NCBI GenBank assembly: GCA_034696485.1
Contig: JAQIWT010000043.1
Coordinates: 1 to 47,522 of the forward strand
Source: Isohypsibius dastychi
Taxonomy: Eukaryota; Tardigrada; Eutardigrada; Parachela; Isohypsibiidae
Length of the DNA: 47,522 nt
Direction: 5' to 3'
A program made the translations under genes and the position numbers. Below the pieces are notes generated by a model. It was not told where the DNA came from. It saw only the letters and a list, made by a program, of their open reading frames with translations, and did not search any database. How positions within the stretch are numbered: the stretch's first letter is position 1; the number at the start of each line of letters is the position of its first letter. This document shows positions 25,621-36,462 of this stretch, piece by piece.

Positions 25621-27052
25621 ATGGCGCGTTTCAAAACGCGGTTTTTTTGGTTCCTGTTGCTTATTTTCATGGGAACTTTAATCTGGATTTGGTCCCAAAT
25701 TGTTGGTTTCACGATCGATCATGCCTCCATGGATGCAGGAAATTTAGCGCCGTCGAAAACGGCGGAAACTTTTTCGTTTGATTTGGACGCGTCGTCGAAT
25801 TATCGTATACTTCGAAATTTCGTAGTCTCGGATGTTTACTCCAGTTCAGAGCCATCAACAAATTATTCCGTGACACTCGTTTTACATTGCAGCCTGCGAA
25901 ATCTGTATCGACTTCCAGATTTGGCGGCGAGATGGGCCGCTCCAATATCGTTAGCTGTTTTTATTCCCACCGGACCCCTCGAACGTATTTCAAGGCTTCT
26001 CGCAGTTTTCCGGAAATGTCATACATCAGTGCAGCGATATGTCTCTTTGCATTTAGTTATGCTGAATGAAGATTCTAAAACTGTTGATCTCTTCGCCGAC
26101 CGAAACTTTGAGCCAGTGAGTTTTCATTTCCGCCAGTGATCTTCGTTGTGTCTGCCAAATCCGGCCCAGTCTAAACTGTTTTTGTCAGCTAGGTTTGCGA
26201 CTCGCTTGTGGATCTAAAAGATTTCACCAAACAAAAGAATAATTATGAGGGTCTTCCTTATCCCAACAATCTTCTTCGCAATATTGGCCGGAAGTATTCA
26301 CGAACCGATTACACTTTCGTATTGGATATTGATTTCCTACCCAGCTCCAATCTAGCTGCAAATTTTCAACGGCTGCTTTCCAGTCATCGAACTGGACTGG
26401 ATGTGAAAGAAGTCTTTATTGTACCGGCTTTTGAGATTCAAAGTTCGATCGAAAAGATTCCGGCTGGTAAACGTGAGCTGCTGCATTATTTGCACAAGCT
26501 GGCGGTGAGACCTTTCTACTTTGAGGTTAGTCCGCGTGCTCGATTTGGTATTTCGTGTATAATGTAGAGTTTTAAATAATTTATTGCGTTAATTTGCAGA
26601 GTTGTTGGAAGTGCCAGAAATTTACCGACTATGAAAAATGGCAGAATTTACCACTTGAAAATGAGTCTGTATTGGGGGTTGCCTACAAAGTATTATGGCA
26701 AGATCCGTGGGAACCATTCTACCTTTCCAGCAACAAAGCTCCATTTTTTGACGAACGTTTCAAGCAGTATGGATTCAATCGAATCAGTCAAGTAAGTGGC
26801 AAACACTTGAGAAATACAAATAATTTCTGGAGGATGATTTTCTCATAGGTGTGTGAACTTCACGTTGCAGGCTACAGCTTCTCAGTCTTGAATAATGCAT
26901 TCGTCATACACAAAGGATTCAAAACATCGAAGGATTTTCACCCAAACAAAGCCGTGGAGCAGGAAGATAACCGAAAGTTATTCAGGCTTTTCAAAACGGA
27001 GTTGTCCGCACGATATAACGATTCTTCACGACAATGTTGGTACGTCATTTAA
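25621..27052 (+). CDS. B4GAT1: Beta-1,4-glucuronyltransferase 1
   Basis: Four exons in phase 0 (25621-26115, 26193-26525, 26600-26791, 26849-27052) give 407 residues; human B4GAT1 has 415. The start is the first ATG in frame. Residues about 7-27 form a single signal-anchor helix, as expected for a type II Golgi enzyme. The donor-sugar/metal DxD motif is D210-I-D212 in [10 protein letters not shown], preceded by YPNNLLRN. The C-terminal half is closely family-like: [47 protein letters not shown] and VIHKGFK. The family enzyme transfers glucuronic acid to a xylose primer on alpha-dystroglycan, priming LARGE-made matriglycan. LARGE carries a related domain, but the length and the absence of a second glycosyltransferase domain favour B4GAT1. 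The gene converges on the globin gene. Confidence 0.95.
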
Positions 27053-27386
27053 TAATCAGAAGTCACCGATTGTAGAATTAAGTTAGTTAATTAATAATCG
27101 GTGGTTTAATTCTGACTATAACCTGGTTGATATTCGAACCGAATGTTTCTCAGTAGCGGTTTTTCGCATCATTTTTGTTGGATTAAGAGGACTATTCTCA
27201 GAATTAATCAAACGATGCTAACAAGGAATGCTCAAAAACCAGTCAGGCAGCTCTAGCAATTAAATGTGGAAACAGTAGAATGATGATGAGAGACATCTGC
27301 ACAGAAAAGGTGAACCATCAAACAAACGCTTCATTGTCGAAAGAAGTAAGAAATACTCGGACTGAGTGAATGAGGATAATTGTTCA
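27053..27386. other. Convergent 3' gap, B4GAT1 / globin
   Basis: The 334 bases between opposing stop codons are AT-rich. No coding signal is visible; these are presumably the two 3' UTRs. Confidence 0.55.
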
Positions 27387-29778
27387 TCATGACCGGAAAC
27401 CCTTCTGCATGGTCTGTGTCGTCCAGCTTATCCATTGCCTGTATATCCTGTCCATATTATCCGTATAAGCATCTCCGAGGGTAGTTTGTAGCGCAAATAT
27501 TAAACATTTCTCCATGCGGACGAAATATTCTTCTCTGAATCCGGGGAATTTCTTGTGTTTTTTTCCAACGGTTTCCAAATTGGCAATCAAATTATCGACA
27601 AGATCCGTTTCTTGAATCGCTTGATCGTATGTAGATATATGGGTCATAGCTACTTCTTCGAACTGAAATAAGATTAAATTGTGAGTTAGATTATCGAAAT
27701 TCATAGTTCAGAAGAATATGGCGTTTCTTACATCTTCGTCACTGCGCAGTTGATCCGGTGTTTTGTCTTTGAATTTAGGGAAAAATTGTTTCATTTCTTC
27801 ATCCTCGAAGAGTCTGTGGAAATGTTATCATTCAAGTCAATGCACTGTAAAGTTCCAGAAATGTGACTTACTTTATCAGAAAATCTTTCCCCGTCGACTG
27901 TTGAACAATGAATTGTTATATTTCTCGACATTTTACGTGAAGTATGAGAGACCGCTTACCTCCAAATTTCGTCCGACATTTTTCCAGCTTTTCACAAGGG
28001 AAAATTTATCTCTGTAAACAGAAAATGTGGATTATGATATCTCGTCAGCGATTGAGTTATCCTTCGTTTTGAACATCCCTTTACATTTGAAATAAGTGTG
28101 TCGAGCCGTGCTTTGTGGGTCGTCTCGCATGCCTTATTTATTTGATTGGGATTCATGCGGTAATTGACTTGCGATGTCGGGATTGAATAAAATACTCTCC
28201 CTGATTTTCACATGCAGAAATGGAACAGTTTCTGGAGGAACGAAATTAATATTTTGCTTTTTGTTGTGGACAGTGATCTATTTGAGGGGGAAGGGGTGTG
28301 GATCCATTCATTCCTTCAGTAAATATCTTAGTGCGGAAATGGCATGGGAAGGCTTTGCGGAAGACATATCTGTAAAGGCTGAGAATAAGGAAGATTTATT
28401 GATACTAGAGTCTCTGCCATCTATCCTTCGTGGTTGCCGGAATATCCCTGCATGCACGCGAATTGCGGCATCATAAACCGACGTCAGTCATAGAACGGCA
28501 AAAATAATATCGCTCTCCATGATTATTCATTGTTCGAACACTAGCTGTTATTTATAAACAACTGCATTTTGTAACTGTCTCGGATACCTTGAGATTTTCA
28601 AACTATTTAGCTCAGAAATCATATGCTTAATATATGCAATTTATTATTGTTTGCCGGTGCTACAATTTATATTTTCTATGTATAGAAGTACGCTCATGGT
28701 TATTTGCGTTCGTGGTTGGATTGGGTTTACAGAGGGTGCATTTACCCAGCGTGTATCGACGCTCTTTTGTCAGGAAGTTAATTTGGGAGCCCTGAATAGT
28801 TGGATCATGTTAGTAATAGAATGAAGAAACCATTTGGTGAGAAATGTTGAGAGAGCGGCAAGTGCCACAACTGGGACGAGTCGGTAATTAAATTAGAAGT
28901 TTGAAAAATTGCGGTCTAGCTAATAAGAGGAGATTGCATCATGTCAGATTGCTGTCGCGAACAGAAATCTTTGTGGCAACTTATGACTAATTACGATTCA
29001 ATAAAAGAGCATGATCCAGCTTTCTGCGATCCTGAAACGATCATCCTGATTTAGGCATTTCGTGATCTTCGATATTTCGTGCTAGCCAAATTATGTGTTT
29101 TTATTCCACTCCTCTTCGGTTCAGATACTAATTTTATTGTTGATTTTTCTAGATCACTTGGCACTTGGACTGAAGGCGGAAACGCGGGAGGGCAACTGAG
29201 ACGGAAATCGACTGGCTATTTTGAGTCCAACAATAGATGAATGACATAATCCTACGTCACGAATACCGGGCTGCTGAGAACATTTTCTTGGATCCATCTT
29301 ATGTCGAATTTAATGTTTTTAGCAAGAGTCCCCAGAACTGTGGCATTTACGGCAGCGCAGTTGGTTTATGGTAAAAGAGTGTGTTAATCGCACTTCACCC
29401 CATTTTGCCCTTAATATTGCTCCCAGCGGAAGGGTAAAAGGTGCTTCCCTTTCATGCTGCTTTCAGCAAAAGAGTCAACATGGCTATTTATGTTGATTTT
29501 GACTTTGGCTAGTAGTTTTCAAGATGGCAAACAATCCGTTCGTGAGAAAACGCTTGATTTTTTCGAAGTTTATCATTGTCACTCTTTAATGGCAGAAGAA
29601 CTGCCATTTTAGTGTAGTTAATTTAACGACAGTTCACGTGAACGCACCTGGCTGTGAGCGGAAAACGTGGATCAATAGCAGGGACGGCTGGTTGTGGCAG
29701 CGAATTTGCAGCTCCTGCTGCACTTTTCGAGTCGTTCTTCCCCTTGGATTTGTCAGACTTTGACGGTTTGGAACCCAT
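27387..29778 (-). CDS. N-terminally acylated, globin X-like globin
   Basis: Exons 29648-29778, 27960-28011, 27872-27897, 27732-27813 and 27387-27662 give 188 residues. Exon 1 encodes MGSKPSK (Gly2 and Ser6 fit the N-myristoylation rule), a Lys/Ser/Ala-rich arm and DPRFPLTAR. Its phase 2 donor fits only the acceptor before 28011, giving LTARDKFSLVKSWKNVG, the usual globin A helix. The intron after residue 70 is phase 2 and falls at the ancient B12.2 globin position; the G7.0 intron is absent. F81 is the CD1 Phe and H133 the proximal F8 His. Counting back 32 residues from H133, as in neuroglobin and globin X with no gap, puts V101 at E7 and H105 at E11. It is probably a haem protein on a membrane face. 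Whether it binds oxygen, signals or handles redox is unknown. Confidence 0.9.
28012..29647 (-). other. First intron of the globin gene (1.6 kb)
   Basis: Most introns here are under 120 bases, so this is exceptionally long. A frame at 28174-28476 on the opposite strand is unsupported. There is also a false first-exon candidate at 28085-28130, which would need a weaker acceptor. I see no nested gene. Confidence 0.75.
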
Positions 29779-31002
29779 GCTGTAATGAACCGGGCATACT
29801 GAATTTGAGCTTGCCAAAAAGAATCCAGCCAGTTCCGAATAATTTGAAGCGAAAATTCCGCCTAACACGAATATCCGGAAACAATACTGTGAGCCGCCAT
29901 TATTCTAAAAGAGTATTTGTGCAAAGCGTAAGATAAGCGTGGAGAACGGATTTCAAGACAGCAACAGCATCTGCGTTTGATGGGAGATATTCTGGGAATG
30001 TCGCATCCTACCTGAACCGCGACAGCATTGGTGATGGAAATCAATAATCCTTGCAAAATGAAACGAGGATGACCCCGCGATGCTGAAGCACAGAAAATAC
30101 GTTCAGATGGAAAACATTTCCCTGACCAGCGCGAGTATAAGAGAATATTGAAGAAAGAAGGAAAAATATTGATCGAGTCGTTTGGAAGCTAAATTTTGAA
30201 ATTGCGATAAACCCAAGAGGAAGGGGAAGAAACGAGGAATCTGCCGGAGCGAACGAGTGAGCCTTTCAGAGTTGCCGTTTTCTTGTGCACTGGGCTGCGT
30301 GAGGCTACTGAAAAAGCCTTGTGTCTCTTGATGTGGGAGAAAAAACGGGAGTGGTGCTACAAACAGCGATTGCAGCCTGAGCAGGAAAAAGGGAAGACAG
30401 CATTCTAGCCAGCCAGCAGAGACGACGACGACGACAGGACTAATCATCCTTTCTGTTAGAGCTGGGGATTTCTTGAGAGCTCAATAGAAACCGAATGGCA
30501 CAACACAATATCAGATTGATATTTAGCCACCCGGCTCAATTTCTTGTTCACTGTGTAACGTCTACGAAGGAGCTTAATATATTCGGGGCTTTCAATATAC
30601 CATCCGGGAATATTGATATTCAGAAACCCCCATCAACCGACAAACTAACTAATTTATGTACTTGTACGCTACCTTCAGCATAGAAGGGATTTCGCTGCAT
30701 GCCACGTAAGACATTTTGGTGATGGCCGAACTGATTTCTGACTGCGTATTTATGCATTTCGGAACCAAAGAGACGAACAAGCACTGGTTGAAAGGTCATC
30801 CGGTTCACTGACAGCGCCATCTATAACCTAGTTTCAAATGGTGGGGGGGGGGGGGGGGGGGTTTTAAATAAGTTTTAGTCGTCTTTCAGTGTAAACATTT
30901 GTATATTTTTACGTATCCTTCGTTGCCGCACATAAGTTCGTGTTTCTTGGCAAGGATTTCCCAGTACTTTGTCGTCGATGGTTTTTTCATAAACTGGAAA
31001 AG
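29779..31002. promoter_or_regulatory. Divergent region, globin / NELF-B
   Basis: The 1.2 kb between divergent starts must hold both promoters. It contains a run of 19 G (30843-30861) about 140 bases before the NELF-B ATG, and a GACGAC repeat near 30420-30435. A minus frame at 30620-30820 has a donor-like end but no continuing exon I could find. Confidence 0.5.
30843..30861 (+). repeat. Homopolymer G tract (19 bases)
   Basis: Nineteen consecutive G followed by TTTT lie 142 bases upstream of the NELF-B start. Long G runs are rare in intergenic DNA. It could be a slippage-prone repeat or a G4-like element; read counts at such tracts are often unreliable. Confidence 0.9.
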
Positions 31003-33104
31003 ATGCCTGCAAAGCGTGAACGGAGGAATAACAGTAAAGCCTCGAAGAAGGCCAGCAGTCCATCAAGATCCAAGTCACCGAAAAAGAAACCCGTCAGCAA
31101 GCCTGTCTCTAAGAAGAAATCGGTGGATTCTAAACGGAAAACGAAAGAGAAAAAGGAAAAGAAGCCGAAACAGGTTTCAAAAAGCCCCATCGAGGATGAT
31201 GATGATGCTGTTGTTGTTCCTGAAGTGGAGGCAGAGTCTGTTTCACTTTCACCAAACCGAATTTCGAAGGTTTGTGGGGTGTTTTTTTATTTCGCGCTCT
31301 TTTATCGAATGCCTTTTTAGGAATCTTTGAACAATTTAGAAGAGATCTATGGACTTCGTGGACCTAAATACTTGCACAAAGCACTGACCACTTGCCAGGA
31401 TCCTCAGGAAATGTTGCAGCACTTTCGAACAGAAGAAGGGATTCTGGTTCCCACTCTTCGTCCAGCTGTGGCAATGCTTGATTTGATGGAAGTTACGCGG
31501 CAAGAATTCCACATTCGCTGCGCGGAGCAGCTTCGTCAGGAGTTGATTGATCGTATTAATTCGATTGCTCATGGACCAAAAACTGAAAATCGCCAGTCCC
31601 GTCTTCAAGAGCTCCTTGATAAATGTTATACGGGATTGAATCTGCCTTTGGTTCGCCCGGTTGTATTACAGGTTCTGAAAAGTCTCAGCTCGGTGGACGA
31701 GAAATACAAGAAGCAGATCATGGAGAACAAGGAATTATACGACGTTTGCGAAATTCCATTGAAACGGCAGATTTGGATTGATCGGAATGATTTATTCGAA
31801 ACTGAGATGACTCCTCTTATAAATTCGTGGATCGCAAACCGGAATCGGAGTCTGTTCGAAATCAGCCCAGCAAATAGCCTTTACACGATCCAAGGAAATG
31901 TTCGACGACAAGATGCTTCTCTTCTGAAAATTATCGAAAGCGTCGGGGAGAATGCGATTTTGTACGAATTATTCAAGAAATTCGTGAAGAAGCGATTTCT
32001 GGAGAATACAAGTCCCCATTACGGAACATTGCGGCTGGATTTTCTCATCCTAATGCATGAGCGCCATCCGGAACTTGTGACCTCAACGGACAACCAATCG
32101 TACAAGTTCGCGTTTTTGATGGACGCTTCCGTGCGAGCTCGACATGTGGATTCCAAGCGCAGTAAAGAAATCACAGCAGTCCTTGATAGTCTGAAGAAAA
32201 AAGATGGCTCCACCTTTCAAGACGTCGCGATGATTGTGAGTGACCCCCAAATTACTTATTTCAATGCAACCAGTGCGATGCGACTCGTTCAAGCTGTTGT
32301 GAATCAGGATGGATTGCCGAGAGATAATCCCATGTTGCTCTTCTTTCTCCGACTATTGAGCTTTAGTGTCCATGCTTTGGAGTATGTTGGTGAGAAAGTA
32401 CTGAAGGAAGCCAAATTTCCCTCGAAAATTCTCTGTGATTTTATTCCGGATCTGTGTGCCTTGATGGTCTCCATTTCCGCCAGAAGTCACAACCACGAAA
32501 AGCCGAAGTTGGCAAGTGCCCGTCTGGAATGGCTGACGACGCCCTTGAAGCAAGACCCCATTGCGGTATGGCTGATCACCCAGTGGATCGCTTATTTGTT
32601 GCGGCAGAATGATCAGGAAGTCATCGTCGAACTCATCCGGATGTTACCTCAATTTCATAACGAGATGTTGACTAAAGAAGACCATCTGGTTCATAATATG
32701 GTCATTCAGTTGGCCCATACTCCACAGGAGCAACGCTGGACGGTCAAATTTGCGGATTGCATTTTTCGGGAATATCTTCATGCTGAAAAGCCGAGCGTAC
32801 CGGAAGCCAAGCATTGCCTTCGGTTGATGTACTACGTTTACGCCAAACTGGAACCGCTGTATCGAGATGAGATTTTGTCTTCCTTAGCTAAGGTATCATA
32901 AAATCAATAATGCAGTTCGACTTATTAGTTGTTATTTAATTTTCCGATTTTCAGGTTGAAGATCCGGAAGTACGAATAATGTTCACCACCGTTCGGTCCC
33001 GAATCGCTACATCCGTTCCAGTGAACCCTTTGTTACAGAAGGACGGTGCTACACCCATGTCGCCAACTAGCAGTTTCGCTTCGTCATACCGACCTTTTAT
33101 GTGA
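31003..33104 (+). CDS. NELFB: Negative elongation factor subunit B (NELF-B/COBRA1)
   Basis: Exons 31003-31269, 31321-32892 and 32955-33104, all phase 0, give 662 residues (human about 580). ATG 31003 is the first in frame. Residues 1-75 are a highly basic Lys/Ser/Arg extension (KKPVSKPVSKKKSV) absent from human NELF-B and likely nuclear-localising. The body is NELF-B-like throughout: ALTTCQDPQEMLQHFRTEEG (human LTNCTEPLKAIEQFQTENG), EIPLKRQIWIDRNDLF, SPHYGTLRLDFLILMHERHP, DASVRARHVDSKRSKEI and VVNQDGLPRDNPMLLFFLRL. It is an alpha-helical scaffold of the NELF complex that holds RNA polymerase II at promoter-proximal pause sites. C. elegans lacks NELF, so its presence helps to limit the source organism. 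AATAAA at 33271 is a likely poly(A) signal. Confidence 0.94.
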
Positions 33105-34019
33105 GCAGTTTTCGAAGATTTTTCGCACAGTATGCTGTTTCAGCATAATGACGTGTTTATATTTGAAACCGAAGACGCTTTCGCGCGTCGTCGGTTTCCG
33201 TTCAGTATTTGTTTCCGTAAGACTGTGTATTACATGTTTTATCCGAGAGAAAAAAATCAAGATATAACCCAATAAAAATTGATACGAATATTCTTTTTTC
33301 TGCTGAGCACAATTATTCAAGCTGACTACTCCGGTATGCATAGTTGTCGAATATCTGATCATAACAGATTGAGTCATAACTATATGGTCAAGATATGATA
33401 TGATCATTCATTTTACACCAGCATGCATGAGCGCTTCACCGAGCCGAAGCAGCTGCCCTTTCCTGTTTCCCGAGAGAAGGAATGAGTGAGTCACTGGCGA
33501 GTGGCCACCGGGCAGTCAATGGTCATCCAAATACATGAGTCAGTCTTCCCGCATGAATGAATACTCCTGCACCGGCTGTTGATATTTATCAGCGGCTTTG
33601 TCAGGCTCCTAGTGAGTCATCAAGTCGACCTTTGTCCAGAGAATGAGTAAGCACCGTTTATTCATTTCATAGGGAACAATATACAAGTCTGATTAACCGG
33701 TTTCGTTTGTACCAATAGGTATAAATAGCGAAAATCAAAAGCCGAATATAACAACAAATGTGAGATCATGATTGGAGATCCAGAGTGCCACGCTAGTTAC
33801 GCTAGACGGAAACGCCAAAGATGGTTAAGAGTGTCACGCTGACGAGCCCACGCTTGAACATCATCAGCTTCAGACTTGGCACAACTATAAGAAACACGAC
33901 ACCCATTTTGTAAGAGACGAAATTTGAAAAGGAACTTTGAAGGTATCAACAGTCCAGGGTGTTGCGCGTGACGGACGGGGAAGATCTTGGAAGATCGTTT
34001 TTTCGGTTTCCGTTTCTAT
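33105..34019. other. Convergent 3' gap, NELF-B / DUSP10-like
   Basis: The NELF-B 3' UTR probably ends after AATAAA at 33271-33276. The remaining 750 bases carry no supported frame, RNA gene or repeat. Confidence 0.5.
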
Positions 34020-36462
34020 TTACAGACTAGTTTCCATGCTGACAATCCTTTGTTGTGATGATGATGTTGTCGAATCAGCTTGATGACTTCCACCCGAGGA
34101 ATCCAGTTTAGCGAGTGCTTGCTCGTATTCCAACAGCTGGCCCATAAAGTTGAAATTGGGTGATATCACAGACCTTTTATCTTTCACGAGTTTATAAGCA
34201 TCATTTAGGGTCATACTGCAATGATGCATCAAATAAGCCACAACGATGGTTGCCGACCGGGAAACTCCTGCTTGACAGTGAATCAAAACATTGCAGTCGG
34301 ATTGGCGAGCTTCCTCTGAAACAAAACCGCCATGAAGAAATCTGAATTAAATTCGAGAAATTCATAAACTCACCTATAAACTGGAACGCTTCGTTAAAAT
34401 ACTGGATCAAATTCTGCTGTCCGCTATCCGAAGCCGGCAATCGTTTGTACTTCATTCCGTCTTTTTCGTAATAACAAGGAGTGTGAGAAGTCACGTTGAG
34501 AATGTAGGAAACTCTGAGGTCTCCAAGACGTTTCATATCGGATGCATCACGTTCATTTCCCAAATAGAGAAATGGTAGCACCTGTGACGCTTCGACTTTT
34601 TCCAAATCCACGTCACTGGGGGTCCTCGTCGGACTGACTAACGGACCGGAAGGAATAATGTTTGTACTTTTGACTGCAGTGCCATCGCAGGATGCCGGAT
34701 ATTGACTTTGAAAATCGGAAAATCCACCTAGAAAACGAAAGTGGCGTGAGTAATTTCCCATACATGGTAATACTCCACTCGAAATACAGATCACATCCAA
34801 TTTTAGTACAACTTGAATACCAATAAGTCAAAAATATGACGAACCATAATTTCTGCACATCTTGACTCCCAGAAAAAAAGACCGACTTTTTGAAACTACT
34901 AAAGTTGACATGGAAAACAGAACAGTCTCGTGGTTACAAAACGAGGCAACTGATTTAACGACACACCGAGTCAAGCGTTCAAGTCACGGAAATATTCGCG
35001 GTTTGAGGGGCGGAACTTGGACTAGAATTAGCAGACGATATATGGGGTTGAAGGTTGGAGCACGCTTTTTACTACACGACAACTGTTTATTTACGTTGTG
35101 TACAAAATTAGCAATTCGATGAGTCAGTCAAACTACCAATGAATTCGGTAACGATAAAACGCGGTACGAATTCCAACATGACTGATCGTCATCGTGTCAC
35201 GAAAATATGAATATCGGTAATCAGTCGATGCTATCGGAAATAGCGCTAACTAAAGGCAGACAGTGCAAAACTCAAAATGTGTGATTTCATGACCAAATAA
35301 TAAGATATTGAGTGGCTTAGTTGCAAAAAATGGTTCCTGTCAATTTCATTTTTAATCAACAGAAAAAGTAACGAAATACTGTAGATATGTTGGTGCTATC
35401 TGCGTCAAGCAATTCAGTATCTAAGATCGATTGAATCATGAAGGAAACATCGAAAAATCACGCCGATTTATGGAACGATAACAAAGTAATGATATCTTCC
35501 GCCGGCTGCACTTTCCTAAATGGGAAAGATAATTCGATAACCGATTCAAACTCGCCAGGCCTACTAGACTCAAAGTGGGCTAAAAAGAGAATGATGCATG
35601 GAAATAGCCTGCATATCCATGTAAATAAATATGGCAAAAATGACACAGTGTATATTGGTTCGGTCAGCACTCTTAGATGACTCATGCTGGAGTTGCGAAA
35701 CGGAAACAGTTTGCGCCAGATTCTAATCGATCATTACTCCAAAGAAAACACCGCAACTTTCGACTTACCTATTAGCACAGCTGGATCTTTCCCATCTTTT
35801 CTTAAAGATGAAAGTAACATCTGCAACGGATGCTGAGGTGGCAAACCGGTCCAGTCGACGGTGTGTTCGTCATACACCACAACTTCCTTCAAAGCACGTT
35901 TTCGATACAGCACTTTCGCTTCCTTGCTTTTCAGCATATCATAAACCGAGGCTTTTCCAGATAACAAAATCCGGCGCACAGAACGATTGCTGAGATTCAG
36001 ATTATAAGCGCCATAGATGCAACTCATTCGATGCATAAATTCGGGTCGACAATCCAACAAAATAAACGGTTTTGGCCGGCGCATTCTGCGATCCAACTCT
36101 TCAGGCAAGATATCTTTCAGACTCCCATGTGGCCGAGTGCTGGAAGAACCCGCCGCGGAATATTCAGAGAAATTCAAAGACGCAATGGAATCGCCGGTCG
36201 GAGTTCCGGTCGGTGTGCGGTTTTTCAGGGTTAATTTTTGCAGAATGTCCAAATGAGTTGATGGGCTGATTGGAGTATTTGCAGTCGACAAGCTCAGCGG
36301 GAACATGCGACTGGGTCCAGGAAATGGACATGCTCCAGCAGAAACAGGTGTTGTTGATGCAGACTGCGACCATGACGGCTCCTGCAAAGTCAGCCTCAAT
36401 TCCTTCAGCTTTTTACGTTGATTCATCTCGATGTGGCCCGAGTGGGAATTTGCCAAGCGCAT
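34020..36462 (-). CDS. DUSP10: DUSP10/MKP-5-like MAP kinase phosphatase
   Basis: Exons 35769-36462, 34374-34727 and 34020-34315 give 447 residues. An N-terminal rhodanese/MAP-kinase-binding domain (about 130-260: [61 protein letters not shown]) carries basic RR and KR pairs. The dual-specificity phosphatase domain follows: [26 protein letters not shown] (general-acid Asp) and [11 protein letters not shown] with catalytic Cys363, then [37 protein letters not shown] and the C-terminal ME(T) motif point to DUSP10 more than the ERK-type MKPs, so JNK and p38 are the likely substrates. The start is provisional: this exon begins at 36475 after a clear acceptor. Splicing from a weak donor near 36525 would add an in-frame ATG (36529) or more residues. 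Confidence 0.92.

Noticed and set aside
28085-28130. Alternative first exon for the globin starting MRDDPQ
   Set aside because: It needs a less natural acceptor (ACAGAG) and gives no globin-like N-terminus. The exon at 29648-29778 fits phase exactly and supplies the LTAR residues before the A helix.
28174-28476. 100-codon + strand frame
   Set aside because: It lies wholly within the globin first intron on the other strand and resembles no protein family.
30620-30820. Minus-strand frame starting MALSVNRMTFQPV, possibly a small mitochondrial protein
   Set aside because: It ends in a donor-like AAG|GTAGCG, but the only plausible continuing frame (down to 30456) has a stop before any usable acceptor.
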